Assembly: GCF_023168165.1 (NCBI RefSeq) | Contig: NZ_BQYJ01000002.1 | Span: 62,001 to 126,000 of the forward strand | Direction of reading: 5' to 3' | Source: Niallia sp. NCCP-28 | GTDB taxonomy: Bacteria; Bacillota; Bacilli; Bacillales; Cytobacillaceae | Length of the DNA stretch: 64,000 nucleotides | In this document: positions 53,096 to 62,769 of the stretch, one piece after another | Numbering within the stretch: position 1 is the stretch's first letter | Layout: every line of letters begins with the position of its first letter | The notes under the pieces: model-generated | The model's database searches: none | Told to the model about the DNA's origin: nothing | Seen by the model: only the letters and a program-made list of their open reading frames with translations | Position numbers and translations under genes: made by a program

Positions 53096-53389
53096 GAAAA
53101 GATTTAAAAATACATCCATTTTTAAGAATATAGACAAAGTCAAAAACGCACGCTTCGAAAGGAAGATTGAAAACGTGTGCCTCTCAAAGTGTGGAGCTTT
53201 GAGAGGAGCGACATTAATAGGTTTAAGTAATGGGCATCTGAAAAAGGCGAACAACAAAGAAATCCGGCTTTTGTCAACAGTCTGAGACATCTATTCTTGA
53301 GAAAGAAGGATGTTTTTTTTATGAAGAGAAACAGAATGGGAACCAAATGTTTTTTGTTACGTATGAATAAAAAAAGAGGAGGAATAAGT
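53096..53389 (+). other. ecsB-ecsC gap with a structured segment
   Basis: A perfect 10-bp hairpin (CCTCTCAAAG 53180-53189, CTTTGAGAGG 53197-53206) sits next to a possible outer pairing GCACG/CGTGT. A frame without its own start codon continues through it (ALRGATLIGLSNGHLKKANN). It looks like a repeated or structured element rather than a gene. Confidence 0.4.
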
Positions 53390-54109
53390 ATGGAGGAATA
53401 TGAGAAGTTGGTTTACATAGAATTAGCAGAATGGAAACGGAAGCTTCGTAAACGTTCATCCATGATCACTAGATTTTCCAAAAAAACACAAAATAAAATT
53501 AATGCCTATATACCTTCCAAAGCTCAAAGGGCAGTGACAGAAGCAATTAAACAAATGATTCAAACGACTCTTAAAGGATCTAACAGACTAACGAAAAAAG
53601 CTCAGAGCGAAAACATAACACTCGAGGAAAAAGACGAGCTTATGATGAAAAAAATAAATTTTTACCGAAAAACGGCAAGTGTAGAGGGGGCTAGTACAGG
53701 AGCAGGGGGAATATTATTAGGACTGGCGGATTTCCCCATACTTTTATCCATTAAAATGCAGTTTTTAATGGAAGCGGCTTCTCTTTATGGATATGATACA
53801 GAATTATATGAAGAAAGAGTTTTTCTGTTATATATTTTTCAGCTTGCTTTTTCTAGTGATGAGAAAAGAGCGGATCTCCTTGAGATAATAGAGAATTGGG
53901 AAGAATATAAAAAGGAAAAGACAGAACTTAATTGGGAACAGTTGCAAATGGAATATCGGGATTATATTGATTTTGTGAAAATGCTTCAATTAGTTCCAGG
54001 GATAGGAGCTTTTGTTGGGGCATATGCTAATTATAATTTGCTGGATCAACTAGGAGAAACAGCGAAAAATGTTTATCGAATAAGATATTTGCAGACTGCT
54101 GCTAAGTAA
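53390..54109 (+). CDS. ecsC: EcsC protein
   Basis: A 239-residue protein. EcsC features: EWKRKLRKRSSMITRFSKKT near the start, YIPSKAQRAVTEAIKQMIQ, and the glycine-rich membrane-associated stretches GASTGAGGILLGLADFPILL and VPGIGAFVGAYANYNLLDQL. The ATG at 53390 follows AGAGGAGGAATAAGT and removes 31 poorly supported residues of the longer frame. Role in the Ecs system unknown. A terminator follows. Confidence 0.9.
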   Translation: MEEYEKLVYIELAEWKRKLRKRSSMITRFSKKTQNKINAYIPSKAQRAVTEAIKQMIQTTLKGSNRLTKKAQSENITLEEKDELMMKKINFYRKTASVEGASTGAGGILLGLADFPILLSIKMQFLMEAASLYGYDTELYEERVFLLYIFQLAFSSDEKRADLLEIIENWEEYKKEKTELNWEQLQMEYRDYIDFVKMLQLVPGIGAFVGAYANYNLLDQLGETAKNVYRIRYLQTAAK

Positions 54110-54126
54110 AAGCTTAAATAAGCAGA

Positions 54127-54165
54127 GTCTTTATTAGAGCATAAATGCTCTAATAAAGACGCTGT
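54127..54165. terminator. Bidirectional terminator between ecsC and yhaA
   Basis: GTCTTTATTAGAGCA (54127-54141) pairs perfectly with TGCTCTAATAAAGAC (54146-54160) around a TAAA loop. Confidence 0.85.
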
Positions 54166-54168
54166 ATT

Positions 54169-55371
54169 TTATTTCGCTATTAATGTTGGTTTTTTTAAGG
54201 ATGCATCCGTATATTGCACAGCTGCAGAACATAATGTTTTGGCAGCAATCAGCATTGCTTTTTCATTAATATCAAATTTTGGATGATGGTGGGGATAAGT
54301 AGGTCCATCTGTATCTGGCTGTGCTCCTGTAAAGAAGAAAGTTCCTTTGACATGCTGCAAGTAATAAGAAAAATCCTCGCCTGTTAAATCAGGATCTCCT
54401 TCTATAGCGGTCACTCCTGGAATAGCAGAGGCGCATTGTGCAAGATATTCTGTTTCCTCTTTATGGTTGATAACAGGAGGATATCCTTTTTCAAAATTAA
54501 ATGTATAAGAGCTGTTTGCTGTATAGCATGTTCCTTTAATGATTCTTTCCATTTCTTCAATAATCAATTCTTGTGCCTGTTCATTAAATGTTCGCACCGT
54601 ACCACTGATTGTAGCTGTATCTGCTATAATATTCGGCGCTGTTCCGGATGTAAATGTCCCAATGGTAAGAACGGCCGATTCAATTGGATTCACTTTTCTG
54701 CTGATAATTTGCTGCAGGTTAACAACAAGAGCAGAGGCTGTTACAATGGAGTCTTTTGTCTTATGGGGCTGAGCTCCGTGTCCGCCTTGTCCTTGAATAA
54801 TAATGTCAAATCCATCGGCTGCTGCCATCATTGGTCCGACGCGATAAGAAATGGTGCCAGTTGGCAAAGTAGCCCAAAGATGTGTGCCAAAAATGGCATC
54901 CACACCATCTAAGCATCCCGCCTCTATCATTGGTTTCGCCCCACCCGGATTTACTTCTTCTGCATGTTGATGGATAAGGACAAAGTTTCCAGATAAAGAT
55001 TCTTTATTTTGTTCGAGAACTTTTGCTAATACTAATAAAGTAGCAGTATGTCCATCATGTCCACATGCATGCATCACACCAGGTGTTTTTGATTTATAAG
55101 GAACATCTTTTTCATCTTGAATTGGCAATGCATCAAAATCTGCACGAAGCGCTACTGTTTTTCCGGGTTTGCCTCCATAAATTTTAGCTACTACCCCATT
55201 GCCACCGATATTTCCTTGAACTTCAATTCCCAATTTTTCATAATAAGAATAGATATACTGAGCTGTTTTATGCTCATTATAGGAGAGTTCTGGATATTGG
55301 TGAAGGTATCTTCTTATTTCAACCATTTCTTGATAACTATTTTCTAAATCTAGAAACAGATTTTCTAACAT
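54169..55371 (-). CDS. yhaA: M20-family amidohydrolase YhaA
   Basis: About 400 residues. Metal-binding and catalytic motifs are ALRADFDALPI, VMHACGHDGHTATLL, HQHAEEVNPGGAKPMIEAG and the C-terminal HHHPKFDINEKAM. It is a peptidase-M20D-type amidohydrolase of the N-acyl-amino-acid/hippurate hydrolase group. Substrate not determinable. The ATG at 55371 follows GAGGTG; the GTG at 55380 overlaps that site. Confidence 0.9.
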   Translation of the reverse strand: MLENLFLDLENSYQEMVEIRRYLHQYPELSYNEHKTAQYIYSYYEKLGIEVQGNIGGNGVVAKIYGGKPGKTVALRADFDALPIQDEKDVPYKSKTPGVMHACGHDGHTATLLVLAKVLEQNKESLSGNFVLIHQHAEEVNPGGAKPMIEAGCLDGVDAIFGTHLWATLPTGTISYRVGPMMAAADGFDIIIQGQGGHGAQPHKTKDSIVTASALVVNLQQIISRKVNPIESAVLTIGTFTSGTAPNIIADTATISGTVRTFNEQAQELIIEEMERIIKGTCYTANSSYTFNFEKGYPPVINHKEETEYLAQCASAIPGVTAIEGDPDLTGEDFSYYLQHVKGTFFFTGAQPDTDGPTYPHHHPKFDINEKAMLIAAKTLCSAAVQYTDASLKKPTLIAK

Positions 55372-55584
55372 TACTTTCACCTCATATAAAATTCTGAAAA
55401 TTATTATTTCATATTATACCATGATAAAATGACAAGAGAAATGAAAATCAACATGCTGATACACTAAAGCATTGATTAAGTATGATATTAGGGGATTTTC
55501 GGGAAAAATAAAATTCAGGATTTTCTAGCTATACAACATTTGCTACACTAATGCTAGTAAATAGAAATGGAGGAACTAACAAGG

Positions 55585-56226
55585 TTGAAAAATTCTAAAG
55601 TGATTGTAGCTGGCGTAGTAATCGCCTTTATATTGTCCATCTATTTGATTATTGTTTTGGAAAGAGGAGGCAGCTTTGCCATCGATTCTGTGTTAACAGA
55701 CTTTATTCAAGGAATATTTCCCCATAGCAGTTATTCTTTTTTTGAATTTCTGTCGAATTTTGGAGATAAAATAGGGATTGGGATTGTTGCTATTATTTTC
55801 ATTATTTGGCTTGCATGGAAGAAACGGGATTTTCATGGAATTGCAGCCTTTGTTATTGCGATAGGGCTTGGCAATGAATTTAATAAAGTAATTAAAGAAG
55901 CAATCGCAAGACCTCGTCCTACATTTAATCATTTTGTAGATGAAAGCAGCATGAGTTTTCCAAGCGGCCATGCAATGGTGGGGCTTATATTATATATGTT
56001 TATTGCCCATTTTCTAGCGAAGGAAGCGAAATCCTCGGCTGGAAAAGGAATAATCGCCATTTGTGCTCTTTTGTTTGTACTGTTAATTGGAATTAGCAGA
56101 ATTGTATTAGGTTTTCATTATCCAACTGATATTATTGGTGGATATTTAATTGGATCTATTTGGCTGTTTCTTTGGATTTCTTTATATGAACGGTTTGCAA
56201 ATCGAAAAAAAGAACGAAACAAATGA
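55585..56226 (+). CDS. PAP2-type membrane phosphatase
   Basis: About 213 residues with five or six membrane helices. The three PAP2 motifs are present: KEAIARPRP, SFPSGHAMVG and SRIVLGFHYPTDIIGG. It is probably a lipid phosphatase (phosphatidic acid or undecaprenyl pyrophosphate). The TTG at 55585 is favoured, as GGAGG lies upstream; an ATG at 55567 lacks a ribosome site. It stands alone between two minus-strand genes, which suggests insertion relative to the B. subtilis order yhaA-yhfA. Confidence 0.85.
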   Translation: MKNSKVIVAGVVIAFILSIYLIIVLERGGSFAIDSVLTDFIQGIFPHSSYSFFEFLSNFGDKIGIGIVAIIFIIWLAWKKRDFHGIAAFVIAIGLGNEFNKVIKEAIARPRPTFNHFVDESSMSFPSGHAMVGLILYMFIAHFLAKEAKSSAGKGIIAICALLFVLLIGISRIVLGFHYPTDIIGGYLIGSIWLFLWISLYERFANRKKERNK

Positions 56227-56263
56227 AAAAGGAAGCCTGCTGGTTAGGCTTCCTTTTTCATTT
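56221..56263. terminator. Terminator of the PAP2 gene
   Basis: AAATGAAAAAGGAAGCCT pairs perfectly with AGGCTTCCTTTTTCATTT. Confidence 0.9.
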
Positions 56264-56279
56264 AGGCTATTTTCGTATA

Positions 56280-56470
56280 GATTGTGGCTTTTAAAGTATC
56301 AGCCTGCAGATACTTCACTTTCCTTGGAAAAAACCTGAGCCGCTTCGTCGCTTTGCTCTTGCAAGGTCTTATCTTTTTTGCATTCTTACAGGAGTCTCCA
56401 TATATGCAGGCTACTCAAGCTCTACTTCTCCTGTTTTTCTGATAAAAACAGCAAACTTTGAGAAAATAGT
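56280..56470 (-). repeat. Degenerate relative of the MITE-like family
   Basis: Read on the minus strand it has AAAGTTTGCTGTTTTT near the start and GGAGACTCCTGTAAGAATGC inside, resembling the right end and core of the elements at 11894, 24467 and 61884. Boundaries and target duplication are not recognisable. It fills most of the PAP2-yhfA gap. Confidence 0.35.
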
Positions 56471-56541
56471 CTTCATTTAAAACAGTTTCCTTTTTAGCAT
56501 AGATTGTTTTTTGCATAATTGATTTCTAGATAATTGAAGTT

Positions 56542-57942
56542 TTAGATAAGAAACATTGCAACAATGGTAGTGGCAACAAGCCCGATAATTACTGGTACTA
56601 GATTTCGTCTGGCTAATTCAAATGGATCAATATTACAAATTGCCGCTGCTGGAATTAATGCCCAAGGAATTAAAGTTCCTCCGCCTACCCAAATGGCGGC
56701 AATTTGTCCGAGAGCAGTGAGTGTGCTTATTCCTGCACCAATTGCATGTGCAAACAAACCAGCAATGGACCCTGCAAGGGAAATTCCTGAAAAGCCGGAT
56801 CCATCTAATCCAGTTATTACTCCAACTGCTGTAAGGGTGATGGCGCCAATTTCTTTTGTCAGCGGTACGGTTGAAGCAAGTGCAACCCCTAGATCATTCA
56901 CTAGACCATGAGAGGCTTTAGGAAGATGGTCTCCAACAATAGTAGTAAAACCCGAATCTCCAAGATAAAAGAAAGCAGCAATCGGAATGACAGGTCCAAA
57001 TACTTTAAATCCAAATTGAAAACCTTCTATTAAATAGCTTGTTGTTTTTTCTAAACCTTTATTTTTATAGCTTACCAATGTAATTAAAATAAGAATTAGA
57101 ATGGAGGTTCCTCCAACTAATGCAGTTGCATCTCCACCTTGAAGTTTTAAAAGAGACATTGCTACAACATCCAGGGCGAATAAAAGGGGAATAAGCAGGG
57201 CGAACATTCTTTGTTGTGTTTTGGAAAGCAAGTAGGAGTCTTGTTTCGGCAAAATGGAAGAAGAAGTGGAAGAAATGCCGGTAGTCATCGTTAACTTGCC
57301 ATTCTTCATATCTTTTTTAATAAAATAAAAAGCGGCAACTGTAGTAACTGCTCCCATTACAATAACAAGTGGCACACTTGCAATCATCACTTCGTGGACA
57401 GGAATGCCAGCTGCATCTGCAGTAAGTTTTGGAGCGGCCTGAATAATAAAATCTCCAGATAAAGCAATTCCATGGCCAAATAAATTCATCGCCATTGCGA
57501 CAGCAAGAGGAGGCAATCCTACCCGAATAGCTACTGGCAGCAGGACAGCTCCTATCAGCGCAACTGCTGGTGATGGCCAGAAGAAAAAGGAAATGACCAT
57601 CATTAAAATTCCAATTATCCAATAAGCTAAACCTGGGGAACGAATCAATTTAGAAAAAGGAGAGATCATGACATCATTTATTCCTGTTTTCGTTAAGATT
57701 TTGCTCATCGCTACAATAATAGAAATAACCAATATGGTGGGCAATAATTCTGTAATTGCATAGATAAAACTAGTGAAAATGCTGCTAATCGATCCGCTTA
57801 ATGATCCAGTTGCTGTAATGGCCAATAAAAAAATGCCAACAATACAGATGAAAGTAGTATCACGCTTCATTACCATAAATCCAATAATAAGCAATATAAA
57901 TAAAACATATATCCAGTGAAGTGCTGTTAATTCTACACCCAT
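56542..57942 (-). CDS. yhfA: YhfA-like H+/Na+-coupled solute permease
   Basis: 466 residues with about 11 membrane helices. Recognisable segments are ISIIVAMSKILTKTGINDVM, AMAMNLFGHGIALSGDFIIQ, and the C-terminal GQIAAIWVGGGTLIPWALIP. The position before the hmoB-type gene and the length agree with B. subtilis YhfA, an uncharacterised transporter of the ion-transporter superfamily. Substrate unknown. A GGAG lies before the ATG. Confidence 0.8.
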   Translation of the reverse strand: MGVELTALHWIYVLFILLIIGFMVMKRDTTFICIVGIFLLAITATGSLSGSISSIFTSFIYAITELLPTILVISIIVAMSKILTKTGINDVMISPFSKLIRSPGLAYWIIGILMMVISFFFWPSPAVALIGAVLLPVAIRVGLPPLAVAMAMNLFGHGIALSGDFIIQAAPKLTADAAGIPVHEVMIASVPLVIVMGAVTTVAAFYFIKKDMKNGKLTMTTGISSTSSSILPKQDSYLLSKTQQRMFALLIPLLFALDVVAMSLLKLQGGDATALVGGTSILILILITLVSYKNKGLEKTTSYLIEGFQFGFKVFGPVIPIAAFFYLGDSGFTTIVGDHLPKASHGLVNDLGVALASTVPLTKEIGAITLTAVGVITGLDGSGFSGISLAGSIAGLFAHAIGAGISTLTALGQIAAIWVGGGTLIPWALIPAAAICNIDPFELARRNLVPVIIGLVATTIVAMFLI

Positions 57943-58373
57943 ATTCCTCGACTACTCCCTTCTAATCCGAGTGCAAAAATAGGCGATTTAACCAATTTCG
58001 GATTTACTACAGATTATGAATAGAGAGGAATTTGGTGAGTATATAGTAGAAGAAAAGTTTTAGTGGTTAAAAATGGGAAAGGGAAGTGCCTATCTTTTGA
58101 GATGGCGGGAGAGAGTTGCTTGCAAGTTATAAAGTCTAAGGCTGTCAACTGCTAGCCATACCTGTCATTTCCTCGGAAATATTCTATAATTTTGTCGGAT
58201 GGCAAAGCATACTTTGTCTAATATGCAAAAAAATCTTAAAAAGTAGAGGGCAGGCTGCCTGAAAATCATTTGCTTTTTTTAAAGGAGTTTCTGGATAGGC
58301 AAATGTTTTTGTTCAGCCTGAATTTTCACTTTGCCCCTTTTTTAATAATCTGATCTCTTGGAAAGTAGCGCCT
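57943..58373. other. Gap between yhfA and hmoB with long imperfect hairpin
   Basis: GGCTGCCTGAAAATCATTTGC pairs imperfectly with GCAAATGTTTTTGTTCAGCC (about 58254-58318). It could be the hmoB terminator or another small element. Nothing else was seen. Confidence 0.5.
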
Positions 58374-58889
58374 TTAGCTATTTTCTGCCGGTATAGTGAG
58401 TTGTGACAAATATGGCTTTCCATAAAAAAGATTATGTTGAGGATCATTCCAAGTTTTTTCAGGATTTTCTGTAAGGGGGGAAGAAATGTTGATTGGGTTT
58501 TGTCTCCACTTTATATATTCGCTTTTTGAAACCCATAAGCAAAAAATAATATACATATCTCCATTTTTTGGACGCAATAATCTGCTTGCTCGAAAGTCGT
58601 CCCTTTTTAGAGAAAGGGTCTTTTTGATTTCATATTCAAAAAGTGGCTTATGTTCATCTGTCACAGGGATATGGTTCATGGTAACAAACCCCTCGTTTAC
58701 TAAACTGCCAGCAGAATCTATAACTTCATATCGCCGAGGCGAATGAAAAATGGTCTTTGCTGAAGTCTCATGCAAAAGAACTCCTTCCCCATTATTATTC
58801 TGCATTAAAAGCAGTGTTTCTGCTGCAAATTTTTTTTGATATTTTTTATATAAAAAATCATATGTGCCGCTAGTTAGATAAATATCCAT
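58374..58889 (-). CDS. hmoB: Heme-degrading monooxygenase HmoB (YhgC)
   Basis: A 171-residue protein with a ferredoxin-like ABM domain in the C-terminal half (FRASRLLRPKNGDMYIIFCL, WVSKSEYIKWRQNP), after an N-terminal region typical of HmoB. It opens heme to release iron in an IsdG/HmoA-like manner. AAGGAGGAAACA precedes the ATG. It is divergent from hemE-hemH, as in B. subtilis, pairing heme breakdown with heme synthesis. Confidence 0.87.
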   Translation of the reverse strand: MDIYLTSGTYDFLYKKYQKKFAAETLLLMQNNNGEGVLLHETSAKTIFHSPRRYEVIDSAGSLVNEGFVTMNHIPVTDEHKPLFEYEIKKTLSLKRDDFRASRLLRPKNGDMYIIFCLWVSKSEYIKWRQNPINISSPLTENPEKTWNDPQHNLFYGKPYLSQLTIPAENS

Positions 58890-59547
58890 TGTTTCCTCCT
58901 TAAATGAAGTTATTCTATTAAAGAATACGATATATAATAAGAATTTCCTGTATAAAGTCTCAAAAATTCTCAGCTAATACATTAACGTAACAGATAATGA
59001 TTTATTTTTGGCTGTTTTCTATCCTTTTTGATAAGGCGGCTGCAGTTTAAAAGAGCAAAGCAGTTTTGAATACATGTAGATTCCTGCGGGAAATTGGCAT
59101 GCAGCGAGGGAGAGCAAGGAGTCTCAAAAGTCTACTCACAGAAAGCGCAATGTACTCAGAAGTTGATGTAAACAGCAAAAATCTATATGCAAAGAGCGAT
59201 GATTTTTAAAATATTAGATAAGTTTGTGTACTTTTTGTGACAGTTAGTTAAGTTATCTATACAGAGATAGGGGAAACAGCTATATTTAGTAGATTGTCAT
59301 GTTTTATTCTATTTTATTTGAGGAACAATAAAAAAATAAATCATTTCTCTTTATTAAATTATATATATTATAATATAATAACAATTATTAATAAAAAGAC
59401 AACTAAGCGAAACCTCCAATTGATAGGGATAAAATAGAGCAGCTCAAAATATGAAGTTTTTCACAAACTTTACTATAATAGATGATGAATGAAAGTAAAT
59501 TTATAAAAAATAGAAGGATACACTCCGAAAGGTGGATATATTAAGTA
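58890..59547. other. hmoB-hemE divergent promoter region
   Basis: More than 650 bases holding promoters for both directions. At about 59030-59190 lies a degenerate repeat (GATTCCTGCGGGAAA, GGAGTCTC, GAAAGCGCAATGTA) related to the Bacillus repeat near 32320-32455 and to the MITE-like core. No ORF with ribosome site was found. Confidence 0.4.
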
Positions 59548-60597
59548 ATGGGCATGCAAATAAATGATACATTTTTAAAAGCAGCAAAGGGAGAGAAAAC
59601 GGATTTTGTTCCTGTATGGTATATGCGTCAAGCTGGGCGATCACAGCCAGAATATCGAGCAATCAAGGAAAAGTATTCCCTATTTGAAATAACCCATCAG
59701 CCAGAGCTTTGTGCATATGTAACAAAGCTGCCTGTTGATCAATACAATGTGGATGCAGCTGTACTATATAAAGATATTATGACACCGCTTCCTGCTATAG
59801 GGGTAGATGTAGAAATAAAATCTGGCATTGGTCCAGTTATTGCAAATCCTATTCAGACACTTCAAGATGTAGAGAAATTAGGAGTACTGCAGCCACAAGA
59901 AGATATCAAATATGTGCTCGATACGATTAAATTGCTTACTGAAGAACAATTGACTGTTCCGTTAATCGGCTTTTCTGGCGCACCATTTACACTTGCCAGC
60001 TATATGATTGAAGGGGGTCCTTCTAGAAATTATCATAAAACAAAAGCGTTTATGCATTCAAATTCCACAGCATGGTTTGCTTTAATGGAGAAATTGGGTG
60101 ATATGGTAGTTACATATGTAAAAGCGCAAATTAACGCAGGTGCAGGGGCTATTCAAATTTTTGATTCATGGGTAGGCGCATTAAGTGCAGAAGACTATCG
60201 AATATTTATTAGACCTATCATGAACAAAATTTTCTCTGCATTAAAAGACGAAACAGTCCCTCTTATTATGCATGGGGTAGGGGCAACGCATCTTGCTAAA
60301 GAATGGAATGATCTCCCATTGGATGTAGTGGGGCTAGACTGGCGTTTGCCAATTAGAGAAGCAAAAGAAAAAGGAATAACAAAAGCTGTCCAAGGAAATT
60401 TAGACCCTGCCCTTCTTTTGGCTCCTTGGGACATATTAGAAGAAAAGGCAAAAGATATTATTGATCAAGGAATAGAGCATAATGGATTTATTTTTAATTT
60501 AGGGCATGGTGTGTTTCCTGAAGTAGATCCACAAGTTCTGAAAAAACTAACAGCATTTGTTCATGAATATTCTTTGGAAGCATTAAAGAATAAATAA
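59548..60597 (+). CDS. hemE: Uroporphyrinogen decarboxylase
   Basis: 349 residues. N-terminal [20 protein letters not shown] (catalytic Arg region), [20 protein letters not shown] with the catalytic Asp, and [20 protein letters not shown]. It converts uroporphyrinogen III to coproporphyrinogen III in heme synthesis. It precedes hemH by 36 bases. AAAGGTGG is somewhat distant from the ATG; an ATG two codons on is an alternative. Confidence 0.97.
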   Translation: MGMQINDTFLKAAKGEKTDFVPVWYMRQAGRSQPEYRAIKEKYSLFEITHQPELCAYVTKLPVDQYNVDAAVLYKDIMTPLPAIGVDVEIKSGIGPVIANPIQTLQDVEKLGVLQPQEDIKYVLDTIKLLTEEQLTVPLIGFSGAPFTLASYMIEGGPSRNYHKTKAFMHSNSTAWFALMEKLGDMVVTYVKAQINAGAGAIQIFDSWVGALSAEDYRIFIRPIMNKIFSALKDETVPLIMHGVGATHLAKEWNDLPLDVVGLDWRLPIREAKEKGITKAVQGNLDPALLLAPWDILEEKAKDIIDQGIEHNGFIFNLGHGVFPEVDPQVLKKLTAFVHEYSLEALKNK

Positions 60598-60633
60598 TGT
60601 TTACTAATTGATTATAGAGATGGGTGAGGAAAG

Positions 60634-61578
60634 ATGGCGAAAAAACAAGTTGGATTATTGGTGATGGCATACGGGACTCCATACAAAGAAGAGGATATTG
60701 AACGATATTATACACATATTAGACATGGCAGAAGACCCACTGATGAAATGCTTGAAGATTTAAAAAATCGTTATGAGGCAATTGGAGGTATTTCTCCCCT
60801 TGCGAAAATTACAATGGAGCAGGCGAAAAGTTTAGAAACATACTTGAATAAACAACAAGATGAAATAGAATTTAAGATGTACCTAGGACTAAAGCACATT
60901 GAGCCATTTATAGAGGATGGAGTAAAAAGCATGCATGAAGATGGCATTACAGAAGCTGTCAGCATTGTACTTGCTCCACATTATTCCACATTCAGCATTA
61001 AATCATATAATGGCCGAGCAAAAGAAGAAGCGGAAAAACTTGGCGGATTAACCATTCAGAGTATTGATAGCTGGTATAATGAGCCGAAATTTATTCACTA
61101 TTGGGCAGAAAAAGTAAAAGAAATATTTGCTTTTATGCCAATTGAGGAAAAACAACATGCAGCATTAATAGTTTCGGCGCATAGTTTGCCAGAAAAGATT
61201 CTGCAATTTGGAGATCCCTATCCTAATCAATTAAAGGAAACGGCTGAGCTAATCGCAAAAGAAGCTGGTGTTTCTGCCTACTACAACGGGTGGCAAAGTG
61301 CAGGAAATACTCCGGATCCTTGGCTTGCTCCAGATGTTCAAGATTTAACAAAGGAACTGCATAAAAAATATGGCTATAAAGCATTTGTATATGCACCTGT
61401 CGGATTTGTATCTGATCATTTAGAAGTGCTGTATGATAATGATTATGAATGTTTAGTTGCTGCAAAAGAAGTTGGAGCCAGTTATTATAGACCGGAAATG
61501 CCAAATGCACAACCAGCATTTATTGATGCTTTAGCAACTGTTGTGTTAAATAAATTAAAAGTTTCTGCAATGAATTAA
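60634..61578 (+). CDS. hemH: Coproporphyrin ferrochelatase
   Basis: A 314-residue cytoplasmic ferrochelatase. Landmarks are [51 protein letters not shown] with the metal-site His, and [20 protein letters not shown] with the catalytic Glu. In Firmicutes it inserts iron into coproporphyrin III. It is co-directional with hemE and ends in a terminator; the usual third gene hemY does not follow. Confidence 0.97.
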   Translation: MAKKQVGLLVMAYGTPYKEEDIERYYTHIRHGRRPTDEMLEDLKNRYEAIGGISPLAKITMEQAKSLETYLNKQQDEIEFKMYLGLKHIEPFIEDGVKSMHEDGITEAVSIVLAPHYSTFSIKSYNGRAKEEAEKLGGLTIQSIDSWYNEPKFIHYWAEKVKEIFAFMPIEEKQHAALIVSAHSLPEKILQFGDPYPNQLKETAELIAKEAGVSAYYNGWQSAGNTPDPWLAPDVQDLTKELHKKYGYKAFVYAPVGFVSDHLEVLYDNDYECLVAAKEVGASYYRPEMPNAQPAFIDALATVVLNKLKVSAMN

Positions 61579-61600
61579 GTTGAATAGGAAATGGATAGAT

Positions 61601-61658
61601 GCAAAAGGAAGAGAAAAGCGGGCTTATTCTAGTTATTTTCTTTTCCTTTTGCTTTTTA
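61601..61658 (+). terminator. Terminator of hemEH
   Basis: GCAAAAGGAAGAGAAAA pairs with TTTTCTTTTCCTTTTGC (one mismatch) and is followed by TTTTT. Confidence 0.85.
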
Positions 61659-61728
61659 TCACGGGGTTATGGGTTTTTTGGCTACCTATTTCAAGAAAAT
61701 CTTCACTGATCGAAGTTTCATTTTATGA
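61653..61728 (+). repeat. Dispersed repeat family B, copy 5
   Basis: TTTTTATCACGGGGTTATGGG ... CACTGATCGAAGTTTCATTTTAT, starting inside the T-tract of the hemH terminator, as copy 2 does after the bmr leader terminator. Confidence 0.5.
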
Positions 61729-61875
61729 GAAATTAAAAAAATTCATATGATAGCGTTCGCTTATAAAGGATAGCGTGAAATGGTATTGATATAGAGATAA
61801 CACTATGATATAGTGATAAACGTACTTTGTGACCAAAATATTCATTTGGTCATTTTTGTAGTCCATAAAATATTT

Positions 61876-62095
61876 AATTTAAAGGCTGCTTCTAGAAGAT
61901 CGTTGTTTTTTGGATAATTTCCATAAGTAAATTCATGGTTAAAACAGATTGATTAGAGTGAAAGGTGCGAGACCTCTGTAGGATTAGCGGAATAGGCGAT
62001 ACGCCGAGGAGGCTCACCGCCCGCCCCACGGAAAGGGATCATCCTGGAACGGAAATCAAAAAAGCAACAAAGTTTACGAAAACAGCCAATTTAAA
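61876..62095 (+). mobile_element. MITE-like element, copy 3, with 8-bp target duplication
   Basis: A 204-bp element (61884-62087) with ends GGCTGCTTCT...GAAAACAGCC, flanked by AATTTAAA at 61876-61883 and 62088-62095. Its right end is about 40 bases before the yhgD start, in the interval where hemY is found in relatives. Confidence 0.85.
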
Positions 62096-62125
62096 AAATA
62101 GAAGAGTAAAATGGTGGTGATATAT

Positions 62126-62698
62126 ATGGCGGTGGACAGGAGAAAACAAATTGTCGAAGCTGCATCCAAGTCTTTTTCTACATTTGGTTATAAAGCAACG
62201 ACGATGGAGCAAGTCGCAAAAATTGCAAATGTAGGCAAAGGCACAATCTATACTTTTTTTAAAAATAAGGAAGAACTTTTTTCTGAAATTATCTCTGGAT
62301 TGATTCAAGAGATGAAAGAAACTGCAGATGAGTCGTTTCATCCTGAACGTCCATTTATGGAGAATGTGCATAAAACACTTGTGAAGATGTTAGAATTTCG
62401 CAAAGAGCATCAATTAACGGTAAAGCTTTTTCAAGAACAAAGGGAAATGGGAACATTAGAAGTAAAAGAGGTAATTGATAGATTAGAAAGTGTAATTGTT
62501 CAATATATACGAAATCGTGTGCAAGAAGCGATTGATAAAGAGGAAGTTCAACAATGTGATACTGAATTAATGGCTTTTGTAATTTTTAAATTATATATTG
62601 CCCTTATTTTTGACTGGGAAAAACAACATGATCCACTTCAAGGAGAAGAGATAGCTGTATTTTTGGAAAAAACTTTTTTTAAAGGATTGTCCATCTAA
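62126..62698 (+). CDS. yhgD: TetR-family regulator YhgD
   Basis: About 190 residues. The N-terminal TetR helix-turn-helix is clear: RRKQIVEAASKSFSTFGYKA, TTMEQVAKIANVGKGTIYTF, FKNKEELFSEII. The C-terminal part is helical ligand-binding sequence. The ATG at 62126 follows GGTGGTGAT; the ATG at 62111 has none. It directly precedes yhgE with about 70 bases between and probably regulates it. Confidence 0.88.
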   Translation: MAVDRRKQIVEAASKSFSTFGYKATTMEQVAKIANVGKGTIYTFFKNKEELFSEIISGLIQEMKETADESFHPERPFMENVHKTLVKMLEFRKEHQLTVKLFQEQREMGTLEVKEVIDRLESVIVQYIRNRVQEAIDKEEVQQCDTELMAFVIFKLYIALIFDWEKQHDPLQGEEIAVFLEKTFFKGLSI

Positions 62699-62769
62699 GA
62701 TAATCCTATTTTTATTAAAGGGAATGACTGAATGAACAAAATGGTCATTAAGTAATAGGAGGTAATAAA

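Noticed and set aside
53028-53285. 85-codon frame overlapping the ecsB end
   Set aside because: Its first part is ecsB sequence in another frame and it has no ribosome site. The end part was kept only as a structured-element observation.
59520-59560. Shared TTAAGTAATGGGCAT at the hemE start and in the ecsB-ecsC gap
   Set aside because: Only about 15 bases match and the flanks differ. It is probably chance, although it includes the hemE start codon.
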